A DNA stretch of 48,845 nucleotides, from assembly GCA_021794385.1 (NCBI GenBank), contig JAJYQY010000102.1, forward strand, positions 1 through 48,845. Reading direction: 5' to 3'. This DNA comes from Pseudomonadota bacterium (lineage in GTDB: Bacteria > Pseudomonadota > Gammaproteobacteria > Acidithiobacillales > Acidithiobacillaceae). Numbering within the stretch: the first letter of the stretch is position 1; every line of letters begins with the position of its first letter. Positions 17,817 through 26,633 of this stretch are shown here, piece after piece. The notes below the pieces were generated by a model that made no database searches, was not told the DNA's origin, and saw only the letters and a list, made by a program, of their open reading frames with translations. Position numbers and translations under genes: made by a program.

Positions 17817-18953
17817 GTGACCGCAAGCCGTTACACCGGCATTATCGACCGTTACCGCGCTTTTCTGCCCTTGGCCCCGGCGACCCGGGCCGTGAGCCTG
17901 GGGGAGGGGAATACGCCGCTCATCGAGTGTCTGAACCTGCCCCGGCAACTGGGCGTGGACCTGCGGATTTTTCTCAAGTACGAGGGGCTGAATCCCACCG
18001 GTTCTTTCAAGGACCGGGGCATGACCATGGCGGTGACCAAGGCCCAGGAAGAGGGCAGCGAGATGGTCATCTGTGCCTCTACCGGCAATACCTCGGCGGC
18101 GGCGGCGGCCTACGCGGCCCGCGCCGGGATGCGCGCCTTTGTGGTCATTCCCGAGGGCAAGATCGCCCTGGGCAAGCTCTCCCAGGCCATGATGCACGGC
18201 GCCCTAGTCTTGCAGATCCGGGGTAATTTTGACGTCGGGATGCGGATCGTGCAGGAAGTGGCCGCCCATGCCCCCATTACTCTGGTAAACTCGGTGAATC
18301 CTTATCGCTTGCAGGGGCAGAAGACCGCGGCCTTCGAGATCATCGAGGCCTTGGGTGAGGCACCCGATTATCACGCCCTGCCGGTGGGTAACGCGGGCAA
18401 TATCACCGCCCACTGGATGGGCTATTGCGAGGCGACGGACGGGCGCGAGGGCGCCGGGGATATCCTCACCGGGGCCTGTAAATTTTGTCACGGTCGCTGT
18501 TCCTATGGCCACGGCAGGGCCGGCAAGCGCCCGAAGATGTTGGGCTTTCAGGCGGCGGGGAGCGCGCCTTTCATCACCGGGCATTTTGTCGAGGACCCCG
18601 AGACCATCGCCACGGCCATCCGTATCGGGCACCCCATGTCTTGGGATCAGGCCCAGGTGGTGGCTCGGGAGAGCCGCGGTTGGTTTGCTGCCGTGACCGA
18701 TCAGGAGATCCTCGAAGCGCAGCGCTGGCTGGCGCGTTTCGAGGGCGTGTTCTGCGAACCGGCCTCGGCGGCCTCCGTGGCGGGGGTGGTGGCCGCGGCC
18801 CGTGCCGGGCGCCTGGAAGCGGGCGCGACGGTGGTCTGCACCCTCACCGGTCACGGCCTCAAGGACCCGGATACCGCCATTGCCCAGGGTGGCGAGGTGG
18901 TGACGGTGGACGCCACCCTGGCAGCGGTGGAACGCGCCATTCTCGATCATTGA
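17817..18953 (+). CDS. thrC: Threonine synthase with a Cys-rich insertion
   Basis: PLP enzyme converting O-phosphohomoserine to threonine. The 378-residue product matches ThrC throughout: SRYTGIIDRYRAFLP, GEGNTPLIE, the PLP lysine in NPTGSFKDRGMT (Lys65), ASTGNTSAAAAAYAARAG and the GNAGNITAHWMGY phosphate loop. Between that loop and PKMLGFQAAG lies an insertion of about 30 residues (206-238) with Cys221, Cys224, Cys228 and His225, His232; most ThrC proteins I know go almost directly from one to the other. Start is a GTG with GAGGAGG five bases upstream, and homology begins exactly there. It is the last gene of alaC-hom-thrC, with the next gene overlapping by one base. Confidence 0.93.
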   Translation: MTASRYTGIIDRYRAFLPLAPATRAVSLGEGNTPLIECLNLPRQLGVDLRIFLKYEGLNPTGSFKDRGMTMAVTKAQEEGSEMVICASTGNTSAAAAAYAARAGMRAFVVIPEGKIALGKLSQAMMHGALVLQIRGNFDVGMRIVQEVAAHAPITLVNSVNPYRLQGQKTAAFEIIEALGEAPDYHALPVGNAGNITAHWMGYCEATDGREGAGDILTGACKFCHGRCSYGHGRAGKRPKMLGFQAAGSAPFITGHFVEDPETIATAIRIGHPMSWDQAQVVARESRGWFAAVTDQEILEAQRWLARFEGVFCEPASAASVAGVVAAARAGRLEAGATVVCTLTGHGLKDPDTAIAQGGEVVTVDATLAAVERAILDH

Positions 18954-19984
18954 TGCCTGCAGCCAAGGGGGACTCATCCAAGCGCGGGCTGACCCTCTGG
19001 CTCCCGGGGCTGCGCGCCTGGCCGGGCGAAGCGTTGGGCGAGATCCTGCCGCGTTACTGGGGGCGCGGGCGGCGGGAACGACTGCCGGCGGCGAACTTGC
19101 TGGATCTGGCGGCACGCCTCTGGGCCCTTCCGGCGGGTCCCCTGCCGGCAGCGGCGCTGCTGGCGACTGCCGATGGCGTGGCGGTGGATGGGCGCTGGGT
19201 CATTGCCCTGGAGGCCGTGCAGATACAGTCCCGACAGGGGCAGGCGGTGGTGCTGCCAATGCCGTCGGAGGCGCTGCAGGTAGAGGAAGTGGATACCTTG
19301 CTGGCCGCTGCCCGCGCCCATTTTGCGGGTGCTGACTGGGAGATCGTGGGCGGGGGGTCGTCGGGACGCTGGTATGTCCTGGCGGAAAGCGCGCCGGATC
19401 TGCAGAGTACGCCGATTTTTTCGGTGCTGGGTCGGGAACCCCTGGATCTCTTGCCCAAGGGCCGTGATGCGGGTTACTGGAATGGCATTTTCAACGAATT
19501 GCAAATGCTCCTGACGGTCCATCCGGTGAACCAGCATCGGGAGGAGGAGGGCCTGGAGCCCCTGCGATTTTTCTGGGCCTGGGGGGAAGGACGCCTGCCG
19601 CAAATCCGGCCGGCGGTCCGCTGGCAAGGGTTGGTCAGCCCCACCCCCTGGTTGCGTGCGCTGGCGGCGTGGGCGGGGGTGCCTTTGCTGCATGGGCTGG
19701 ATGCCTTGCCCGAAGCGGAGATGGAGACCTTGTGGGCGGAAGTGGGTGAGCTGCTGTGGGAATGGCCTGCGGACTGGCGCCTGGATGAGACCGCGCCGGC
19801 TTTCGCCGGCATCGTGCCGGTGCTGAATGCCGCCTTTGCCGCCGGTGCTTCGGTGCAGTTATGCAGCGGCGTAATGGCCGATGGGATGGCCGAGCGTGTG
19901 TGCTTGCGGCCGGGAGATCGCTGGCGCTTCTGGCGGCGGGCGGTGCAGCCGGGAAAGGGTGCCGCTTTTTTGGGGCGGTGGTGA
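18953..19984 (+). CDS. RpfE-like conserved protein (COG4255-type)
   Basis: Function unknown. The 343-residue product resembles the cytoplasmic family I know as RpfE-like or COG4255, often mislabelled phosphoglycerate mutase. The recognisable block is LPKGRDAGYWNGIFNELQMLLTVHPVNQHREEEGLEPLRFFWAWGEG (in pieces, about 163-210), with an N-terminal region starting LTLWLPGLRAWP. Its ATG shares a base with the thrC stop (TGATG), so it is coupled to thrC although the two are not known to work together. It precedes recJ, the neighbour of rpfE in Xanthomonas as I recall. A copy of the hairpin repeat separates the two. Confidence 0.75.
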   Translation: MPAAKGDSSKRGLTLWLPGLRAWPGEALGEILPRYWGRGRRERLPAANLLDLAARLWALPAGPLPAAALLATADGVAVDGRWVIALEAVQIQSRQGQAVVLPMPSEALQVEEVDTLLAAARAHFAGADWEIVGGGSSGRWYVLAESAPDLQSTPIFSVLGREPLDLLPKGRDAGYWNGIFNELQMLLTVHPVNQHREEEGLEPLRFFWAWGEGRLPQIRPAVRWQGLVSPTPWLRALAAWAGVPLLHGLDALPEAEMETLWAEVGELLWEWPADWRLDETAPAFAGIVPVLNAAFAAGASVQLCSGVMADGMAERVCLRPGDRWRFWRRAVQPGKGAAFLGRW

Positions 19985-20007
19985 CGGGAGGATGGGCAGG
20001 CTATGAC

Positions 20008-20205
20008 CCTAAAAACGGCAGTGGGCAGAGGTGTTTTGCCGCGACTTCGGCCAGAGCCGTTGTTGTTCTTGGCGAAATCCCGCGCCCGGCAGGCGAACTG
20101 TTTGAGCCCGCAGGGCGAGTTTTCGCCTGCCAGCGGGATGAGCCGTAGAACAACAGGCGCGGGCCGCCGGAGCAAAAAACACCTCTGCCCCCTGCCGGAT
20201 CTAGG
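20008..20205 (-). repeat. Dispersed 198-bp hairpin repeat, copy C (inverted orientation)
   Basis: The core (20040-20171) is again 132 nt and, read on the minus strand, about nine-tenths identical to copies A and B by eye. Arms are 34 nt (20172-20205) and 32 nt (20008-20039). They pair around GGCAGAGGTGTTTT but diverge over their outermost bases, where one arm has TAGATCC and the other TAAAAAC. The copy ends at GG 20205, and the recJ ATG is the very next base, so the repeat forms the entire immediate leader of recJ. Confidence 0.85.
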
Positions 20206-21939
20206 ATGACGCGCTGGGTAGAGCGGCCCGTGCCGATGATGGCTTATGCCGATTTGCAGGCGGCGGGTCTGAGTCCGTTGCTGGCGCGTCTCTATGCGGC
20301 GCGGGGCGTGGCGAGTGCTGCGGAACTGTCTCTGGAAGGTCGGGATCTGGCCCCCGCCAGTGGTCCGGCCGCTCTGCATGGCCTGGATGCGGCCGCGCGG
20401 ATCCTGGCCGACGCCCTCATGACGGGCAAAGGCATCGTCATTGTCGGCGACTATGATTGTGACGGGGCGACCGCCACCGCGCTGCTGGTGGAGGCCCTGC
20501 AGGCCTGCGGCGCGGCGCGCGTCGATTATGTGGTGCCCAATCGCTTCACCTGTGGCTATGGGCTGACCCCGGCGGTTCTGGAGCTGATACCCGCTGCGGC
20601 CGAAGTGCTGGTCACGGTGGATAATGGCATCTCCAGTTTGGAGGGGGTGCGGGAGGCCAAGGCGCGGGGTCTGCAGGTGGTCATCACGGATCATCATTTG
20701 CCCGGCGCAGAACTGCCCGCCGCCGACGCCATCGTCAACCCCAATCAGCCCGCTTGCCCCTTTCCCTGGAAGGGCAGCGCCGGGGTGGCGGTGGCCTTTT
20801 ATCTGGCGGCGGCCCTGCGCAGCGTCCTGGATGTCGAAGGCTGGTTCGCCGTCCGTCCCCGCCCCAATTTGGCGTCCCTCTGGGATCTGGTGGCCCTGGG
20901 GACGGTGGCCGACGTGGTGCCCCTGGAACGCAACAACCGCATTCTGGTGATGCAGGGCCTGCGCCGCCTCAATGCCGGACGCGGGCGCCCCGGCTTGCAG
21001 GCCTTGCTGGAGGTGGCGGGGCGGGCAACCGGGCGTTTGCAGGCCAGTGATCTGGGTTTCATCCTCGGGCCGCGCATCAATGCCGCCGGCCGTCTGGAAG
21101 ATATGGAGATCGGTATTCGCCTGCTGCTGGCGCCCGACCTGGAAAGCGCCAGACCTCTGGCGACGCAGCTCGATGAGCTCAACCGACAGCGCCGGAGCAT
21201 CGAAGACGATATGCGCAACACCGCGGAGATGCTGTTGGAGGTAGAGGCGGAACTCCTGCACAATTATGGCCTTTGCCTCTTTGAGCCCGGCTGGCATGCC
21301 GGGGTCATCGGCATCGTCGCCGGGCGCCTGCGCGAGCGTTATCATCGCCCGGTCATCGCCTTTGCGGATCTCGGGGACGGGTGGCTGCAGGGCTCCGGCC
21401 GCTCCATTCCCGCCCTGCACCTGCGCGATGCCCTGGCCCAATGCGCGACCCAGGCGCCGGGGTTGCTGGGGCGCTTCGGCGGCCATGCCATGGCGGCGGG
21501 CCTGCGCCTGCGTCGGGAGGCATTGCCGCAGTTCCAAGCGCTCTTTGAGACCGTGCTGCGGGCCCGGCTCAGCGCCGAGGACCTGGAAGAGTCCATCGCC
21601 ACGGACGGGACTTTGGGCGGTGCCGAGCTGGGGCTGGAAACGGCCCGTCTCCTGGAAGGAGCGGGGCCTTGGGGGAATCGCTTTCCCGAGCCCTTGTTCA
21701 GCGGCTCCTTTCGCGTTTGCGACTGGCGTTTGCTGAAGGGCGGGCATTTGCGCTTTACGCTGGAAACCCCCGGGGGCCAGCGGCTGGAGGCGGTGCAGTT
21801 TCATCCCCCCGCCGAGCCCAGTGGCACCTGGATCGAGGCTTTGTATATTCCGGAGATCAACCGTTATCGCGGTGAGGAACGATTGCAGCTACGCCTGCGC
21901 CAATGGCAGTGTAAAGAGGAAAACGATGCGAGAAATTAA
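20206..21939 (+). CDS. recJ: Single-stranded-DNA-specific 5'-3' exonuclease RecJ
   Basis: Exonuclease of the DHH phosphoesterase family used in recombination and mismatch or base-excision repair. The 577-residue product carries motif I VGDYDCDGATATALL, motif II VTVDNGISS, motif III VITDHHLPG, motif IV GTVADVVPL, the RINAAGR block and the DHHA1 motif RFGGHAMAAG, then the C-terminal OB-fold. The ATG abuts repeat copy C, whose terminal CTAGG is the only ribosome-site-like sequence upstream; ATGs ten and eleven codons inside are weaker alternatives. The end overlaps prfB by 14 bases. recJ-prfB-lysS is a common proteobacterial arrangement. Confidence 0.95.
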   Translation: MTRWVERPVPMMAYADLQAAGLSPLLARLYAARGVASAAELSLEGRDLAPASGPAALHGLDAAARILADALMTGKGIVIVGDYDCDGATATALLVEALQACGAARVDYVVPNRFTCGYGLTPAVLELIPAAAEVLVTVDNGISSLEGVREAKARGLQVVITDHHLPGAELPAADAIVNPNQPACPFPWKGSAGVAVAFYLAAALRSVLDVEGWFAVRPRPNLASLWDLVALGTVADVVPLERNNRILVMQGLRRLNAGRGRPGLQALLEVAGRATGRLQASDLGFILGPRINAAGRLEDMEIGIRLLLAPDLESARPLATQLDELNRQRRSIEDDMRNTAEMLLEVEAELLHNYGLCLFEPGWHAGVIGIVAGRLRERYHRPVIAFADLGDGWLQGSGRSIPALHLRDALAQCATQAPGLLGRFGGHAMAAGLRLRREALPQFQALFETVLRARLSAEDLEESIATDGTLGGAELGLETARLLEGAGPWGNRFPEPLFSGSFRVCDWRLLKGGHLRFTLETPGGQRLEAVQFHPPAEPSGTWIEALYIPEINRYRGEERLQLRLRQWQCKEENDARN

Positions 21940-23024
21940 CGAGATGCGCGCTCTGCGCGAAGATCTCCAGGCCCGGGTGCAGGGCCTGAGGGGGTTCCTT
22001 TGACCTCGATGAAAAGCGTGGTCGCCTGGAGGAAGTGCAACGCGAGTTGGAAGACCCCGGTATCTGGAACGATGCGGCCAAAGCGCAGGAACTCGGTCGG
22101 GAACGGGCGCGCCTGGAGGCGGTGATTACGCCGCTGGATCATCTGGCGGCCAGTCTGGGCGACGCCGGCGAGATGCTGGACCTGGCCGTGGCCGAGAGCG
22201 ATGAAGCCCTGCTGGCGGCGGTGGATGCGGATCTGGACCAGGCCCTGGCCACGGTGGAAAAGCTGGAATTCCAGCGCATGTTCGCCGGCCCCCAGGATGC
22301 CGCCAACTGCTTCGTGGACATCCAGGCCGGGGCCGGCGGTACCGAGGCCCAGGATTGGGCGGAGATGCTCCTGCGCATGTACCTGCACTGGTGCGAGGGA
22401 CATGGCTTCGGCACCGAGCTGGTGGAGGTTTCCGAGGGCGAGGTGGCGGGGATCAAGTCGGCGAGCATCCATGTGCGCGGTGACTACGCCTTTGGCTGGT
22501 TACGCTCGGAGACGGGGGTCCATCGCCTGGTGCGTAAGTCGCCCTTCGATTCGGGCAATCGGCGCCACACCAGTTTTGCCAGCGTCTTTGTGTATCCCGA
22601 GATCGACGACAGTTTCGAGGTGGAGATCAATCCGGCGGATTTGCGCGTGGACACCTATCGCGCCAGCGGTGCCGGCGGTCAGCACATCAACAAGACCGAC
22701 TCGGCGGTGCGGATCACCCATATGCCTTCGGGGATCGTGGTCGCCTGCCAGACCGATCGCTCCCAGCACAAGAACCGTGCGGAGGCCATGAACATGCTGC
22801 GCTCCAAGCTCTATGAGATGGAGATCCAGAAGCGCGATGCGGAAAAGCAGGCCTTGGAGGAGAGCAAGAGCGACATCGGCTGGGGGCATCAGATCCGCTC
22901 CTACGTCCTCGATCAGTCGCGAATCAAGGACCTGCGTACCGGCGTCGAAGTGGGGGATACGCAGAAAGTCTTGAATGGGGGCCTGGATGTCTTCATCGAG
23001 GCGGCCCTCAAGGCCGGTTTGTAA
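21926..23024 (+). CDS. prfB: Peptide chain release factor 2 (programmed +1 frameshift)
   Basis: RF2 recognises UGA and UAA and triggers peptide release. The first 25 codons ([18 protein letters not shown]...) end at an in-frame TGA (22001-22003); a +1 shift at CTT skips one T and continues [12 protein letters not shown] to give 365 residues, the length of E. coli RF2. The anticodon-mimic SPF motif ([14 protein letters not shown]) and catalytic GGQ ([16 protein letters not shown]) are present. The start overlaps the recJ end and has AGAGGA upstream. Low RF2 levels slow termination at the TGA and favour the shift, so the gene regulates itself. Confidence 0.96.
21989..22004 (+). promoter_or_regulatory. 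prfB programmed +1 frameshift signal
   Basis: AGGGGG, three bases (TTC), then CTT TGA C: the canonical RF2 recoding site with an internal Shine-Dalgarno element three bases from the slippery CTT and the TGA-C weak stop context. Confidence 0.95.
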
Positions 23025-23146
23025 CGGGCGGTGTGCAAGGATATTTTGGCATCGGGACGACGAAAAAAAACAGTAGAACAGGCGTTTTTCGCAGCGCAGA
23101 ACATTGACGGCGGGCCTTTTCCCGCTCGCCCAAGAGGAAGTGGAGC

Positions 23147-24634
23147 ATGGAGCAGGACAGCAACGATCAGATGATGGTGCGCCGCGAGAAGCAGGAGCGC
23201 TGGCGCGAGCAGGGGCAGGCCTATCCCAACGATTTTCGCCGGGATGCCCTGGCCGGCGATCTCCTCGCCCGTTATGGCGACATGGACGGGGCGGCCCTGG
23301 AGCAGGAACCCATTAGCGCCCGTCTGGCCGGACGACTCATGAGCCGGCGTCTCATGGGCAAGGCGAGCTTTGCCGATCTTCAGGATCAGGCGGGGCGCAT
23401 CCAGCTCTTCCTGGGGAAGGACCATTTGGGGGAGGCGGCTTACGGCCTCTTTCGGGAGCTGGATCTGGGCGACATTATCGGCGTCGAAGGGGAGCTCTTT
23501 CGCACCCGCGCCGGCGAACTCTCTCTGCGCGTGGGGACCCTGCGCCTCCTCAGCAAGGCACTGCGTCCCCTGCCGGAAAAATGGCATGGCCTCAGCGACC
23601 CCGAGACCCGTTTCCGCCAGCGTTATGTGGATCTCATTGTTACCGAGGCGGCTCGGCGCACCTTCCGCATTCGCGCCCAGACCGTGGCCGCCCTGCGCCA
23701 GGGTCTGGCTCAGCGCGGCTTTTTTGAGGCCGAGACGCCCATGATGCAGCCCATCCCCGGCGGGGCTACGGCGCGGCCCTTCATCACCCACCATCATGCC
23801 CTGGATATGACTCTCTATCTGCGCATCGCCCCGGAGCTCTATCTCAAGCGGCTGGTGGTGGGCGGTTTTGAGCAGGTCTTTGAGATCAACCGCAACTTTC
23901 GCAATGAAGGGATCTCCACCCGGCACAACCCGGAGTTCACCATGCTCGAATGGTACGAGGCCTATGCAGATTGCCATCGCGCCATGGACCTCACCGAAAC
24001 CCTCATCCGTAGCGCAGCCCAGACGGCCCTGGGTAGCGAGGCCATCACCTATCAGGGGCTGGAAATCGATCTCGGCCGGCCCTTCCTCCGCCTCAGTGTC
24101 GAGGAAGCGGTTCGTGCCCACAATCCGGCGCTTGCCCATGCGGATCTGCGCGATCCCCACTGCCTGGCCGAGCATCTCGCCCGCCTGGGCATGGGCTGCC
24201 ACCCCGGCTGGGGTTGGGGCAAACGCCTCATCGAGATCTTCGAAAAGACGGTGGAGGGCAAGCTGCAGCAGCCCACCTTCATCACCCATTACCCCCTGGA
24301 GGTGAGTCCTCTGGCCCGGCGCAACAACGACGATCCGGAGCTGACGGATCGCTTTGAGCTGATGATTGCCGGACGGGAGATTGCCAACGGCTTCTCGGAG
24401 CTCAACGACCCCGACGATCAGGCCGCGCGTTTCCGCGCCCAGGTGGCGGCCAAGGATGCCGGGGACGAGGAGGCGATGTTCTTTGACGCCGACTATATCC
24501 GCGCCCTGGAATACGGCATGCCCCCTACGGCCGGAGTGGGTCTGGGGATCGATCGCCTGGTCATGCTCCTGGCGGATCAGGCCAGCATCCGCGAAGTGAT
24601 CCTCTTTCCCCATCTGCGGCCGGAACAGGCATGA
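23147..24634 (+). CDS. lysS: Lysine--tRNA ligase (class II)
   Basis: Charges tRNA-Lys. The 495-residue product has an N-terminal OB-fold (about 55-150, [31 protein letters not shown]), class II motif 1 ([17 protein letters not shown]...FFEAETPMM), motif 2 ([33 protein letters not shown]) and motif 3 ([19 protein letters not shown]). It follows prfB, as in many proteobacteria, and its stop overlaps the lolC ATG (ATGA), linking it to the lipoprotein-export genes downstream. Ribosome-site-like AAGAGG and GGAG precede the ATG. Confidence 0.96.
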   Translation: MEQDSNDQMMVRREKQERWREQGQAYPNDFRRDALAGDLLARYGDMDGAALEQEPISARLAGRLMSRRLMGKASFADLQDQAGRIQLFLGKDHLGEAAYGLFRELDLGDIIGVEGELFRTRAGELSLRVGTLRLLSKALRPLPEKWHGLSDPETRFRQRYVDLIVTEAARRTFRIRAQTVAALRQGLAQRGFFEAETPMMQPIPGGATARPFITHHHALDMTLYLRIAPELYLKRLVVGGFEQVFEINRNFRNEGISTRHNPEFTMLEWYEAYADCHRAMDLTETLIRSAAQTALGSEAITYQGLEIDLGRPFLRLSVEEAVRAHNPALAHADLRDPHCLAEHLARLGMGCHPGWGWGKRLIEIFEKTVEGKLQQPTFITHYPLEVSPLARRNNDDPELTDRFELMIAGREIANGFSELNDPDDQAARFRAQVAAKDAGDEEAMFFDADYIRALEYGMPPTAGVGLGIDRLVMLLADQASIREVILFPHLRPEQA

Positions 24635-25872
24635 GGCCCTACGAGCTGTGGATCGGCCTGCGCTACACCCGCGCCAAGCGGCGCAATCATTTCATTTCCT
24701 TCATCACGGGTACGGCCATCATGGGGATGGTCATCGGCGTCGCCGCCCTCATCGCCGTCATGGCGGTGATGAACGGTTTCGACCATACCCTGCGCTCACG
24801 GATCCTGGCGGTAACCTCCGATGTCATCGTCCAGGGTAACGGCATGCCTGTTCTCGACTGGCCCGCGGCGGAGCAGAGGCTCGCCGCCCTGCCGGGGGTG
24901 ACGGGCGTCGCCCCTTATGTGCAGGCCCAGTCCATGCTCTCCAACGGCAGTCTGGTGAGCGGGGCGGTGGTGGAGGGAATCGATCCGACCCTGGAGAACG
25001 GGGTCAATCGCCTTGATCACGACATGAAGGCCGGTTCGCTGGCGGCCCTAAAGACCCCATGGAGCATCGTGCTGGGGAGTTCTTTGGCACGGGATCTGGG
25101 CGTGGGCGTGGGCGACAAGATCACCCTCATTTCTCCCCAGGGCGGCGTCACGCCCCTGGGCGTCACTCCGCGCCTGCGCCAGTTTACCGTGGTCGGCCTC
25201 TTTTCCGTGGGCATTTATGCCTATGACAGCGGGCTGGCCTACATCAATCTGGGCGATGCCCAACGCCTCTATGGGATGGGCAAGGGCGTAACCGGGCTGC
25301 GCCTCAAGATCAAAGACCCCTTCGCCGCCCCGCAGTTCGCCAGCACCCTGCAAAAGCAGATCGGACCGGCCTTTTATGTACAGGACTGGACGCAGACCCA
25401 CGAAAACTTCTTCAAGGCCCTGAAGATGGAAAAGCTGGTGATGTTCGTCATCCTCTCCCTCATCGTCGCCGTGGCCGCCTTCAATATCGTGGCAACCCTG
25501 GTGATGGTGGTCACGGACAAGGAGACCGATATTGCCATTTTACGCACCATTGGCGTTTCACCGCGCAGTATCACCGCCATTTTCATGATCCAGGGAGCGG
25601 TTATCGGGCTCTTTGGGACCCTCCTGGGGGTCATCGGCGGCGTGCTCCTGGCCCTCAATATCCCCACCCTGGTACCGGCCATCGAACAGCTCTTTCACGT
25701 GCAGTTCCTGTCGCCGGAGGTCTACTCCATCAGCCAGTTGCCGTCCCGCCTGGAGCCCATGGATGTGGTCCATGTGGCCATTGCGGCCCTGGTAATGAGC
25801 TGGGTGGCCACCATCTATCCGTCATGGCGCGCTTCGCGGATCGACCCTGCCGAGGCCCTGCGCTATGAGTGA
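24631..25872 (+). CDS. lolC: Lipoprotein-releasing ABC transporter permease, LolC/LolE family
   Basis: Inner-membrane permease that passes lipoproteins to the LolA carrier. The 413-residue product has one N-terminal membrane helix (about 25-50), a large periplasmic domain and three C-terminal helices of the FtsX type, ending in [18 protein letters not shown]. The N-terminal [16 protein letters not shown] is typical. Only one permease gene is present beside lolD, so the transporter may be a homodimer (LolF-like), or the partner may lie elsewhere. It overlaps lysS by an ATGA junction and lolD by eight bases. Confidence 0.92.
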   Translation: MRPYELWIGLRYTRAKRRNHFISFITGTAIMGMVIGVAALIAVMAVMNGFDHTLRSRILAVTSDVIVQGNGMPVLDWPAAEQRLAALPGVTGVAPYVQAQSMLSNGSLVSGAVVEGIDPTLENGVNRLDHDMKAGSLAALKTPWSIVLGSSLARDLGVGVGDKITLISPQGGVTPLGVTPRLRQFTVVGLFSVGIYAYDSGLAYINLGDAQRLYGMGKGVTGLRLKIKDPFAAPQFASTLQKQIGPAFYVQDWTQTHENFFKALKMEKLVMFVILSLIVAVAAFNIVATLVMVVTDKETDIAILRTIGVSPRSITAIFMIQGAVIGLFGTLLGVIGGVLLALNIPTLVPAIEQLFHVQFLSPEVYSISQLPSRLEPMDVVHVAIAALVMSWVATIYPSWRASRIDPAEALRYE

Positions 25873-26593
25873 AGCAAGGCAGACGACGACCGCACCGGTA
25901 TTGCAGGTGGAGCACCTGCGCCAAGTCTTCGCCGTGGGGCGGGAGCGCCTGGAAGTGCTCCGCGACATCCGCCTGGAGGTGGCCGCCGGCGAGCGCCTGG
26001 CTATCATCGGCGCCTCGGGGCAGGGCAAGAGCACCCTGATGCAGGTGATGGGGGGGCTGGAAAAGCCCACCGCGGGTCGCGTCCGTATCCAGGGCCAGGA
26101 TGTCTATGCCCTCAACGAGCGCCGGCGCGGGCAATTGCGCAATCGCTCCGTGGGCTTCGTCTATCAACTGCACCGCCTCTTGCCGGAATTCACCGCCCTG
26201 GACAATGTCCTGCTGCCCCTGCTGGTGCGGCGCGAGCGTCGTGCGGTGGTCGAGCCCTGGGGGCGGGAGCTTCTGGGCCGCGTGGGGCTGGGTCAACGTC
26301 TCCAGCACAAGCCGGGAATGCTCTCGGGCGGCGAACGTCAACGCGTGGCTTTGGCCCGGGCCCTGGTCACTCGCCCGGCCCTGCTCCTGGCCGATGAGCC
26401 TACGGGCAATCTCGACAGCGATTCCGCCGAGGTGGTGCATGCGCTGATGCTGGAATTGAACCGTGAGCTGGGCACCGCCCTGGTCATCGTCACGCACGAA
26501 CCCAGCCTGGCCGCCCGCATGGCGCGGGTCTTGCGCCTGCACGACGGCGCCTTGCATCCGGTAGTGCTGCCGGCCGCTAACCCGTTGCCGTAG
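25865..26593 (+). CDS. lolD: Lipoprotein-releasing ABC transporter ATP-binding protein
   Basis: ATPase that powers release of lipoproteins from the inner membrane. The 242-residue product has Walker A GASGQGKST (49-57), Q-loop VGFVYQ, the LolD-typical LHRLLPEFTALDNVLLPLLV, ABC signature LSGGERQRVALARAL, Walker B LLLADEPTGNLD and the H-loop VTHEP. It overlaps the permease gene by eight bases, which supports an operon. A convergent DUF2062 gene ends 40 bases further on. Confidence 0.95.
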   Translation: MSEARQTTTAPVLQVEHLRQVFAVGRERLEVLRDIRLEVAAGERLAIIGASGQGKSTLMQVMGGLEKPTAGRVRIQGQDVYALNERRRGQLRNRSVGFVYQLHRLLPEFTALDNVLLPLLVRRERRAVVEPWGRELLGRVGLGQRLQHKPGMLSGGERQRVALARALVTRPALLLADEPTGNLDSDSAEVVHALMLELNRELGTALVIVTHEPSLAARMARVLRLHDGALHPVVLPAANPLP

Positions 26594-26633
26594 GATGGTC
26601 TGGGGATGGCGGACGTTTTTCGCCGTGTCACTG

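Noticed and set aside
20003-20209. Similar short peptides encoded in all three hairpin repeats (Arg/Gln/Ala-rich)
   Set aside because: Shared only because the DNA repeat is shared; frames lack ribosome sites and break at the variable arms.
19474-21804. 776-codon minus-strand frame spanning the RpfE-like gene, repeat C and recJ
   Set aside because: Antisense of recJ and its neighbour; Gln/Gly/Arg-rich composition typical of shadow frames.
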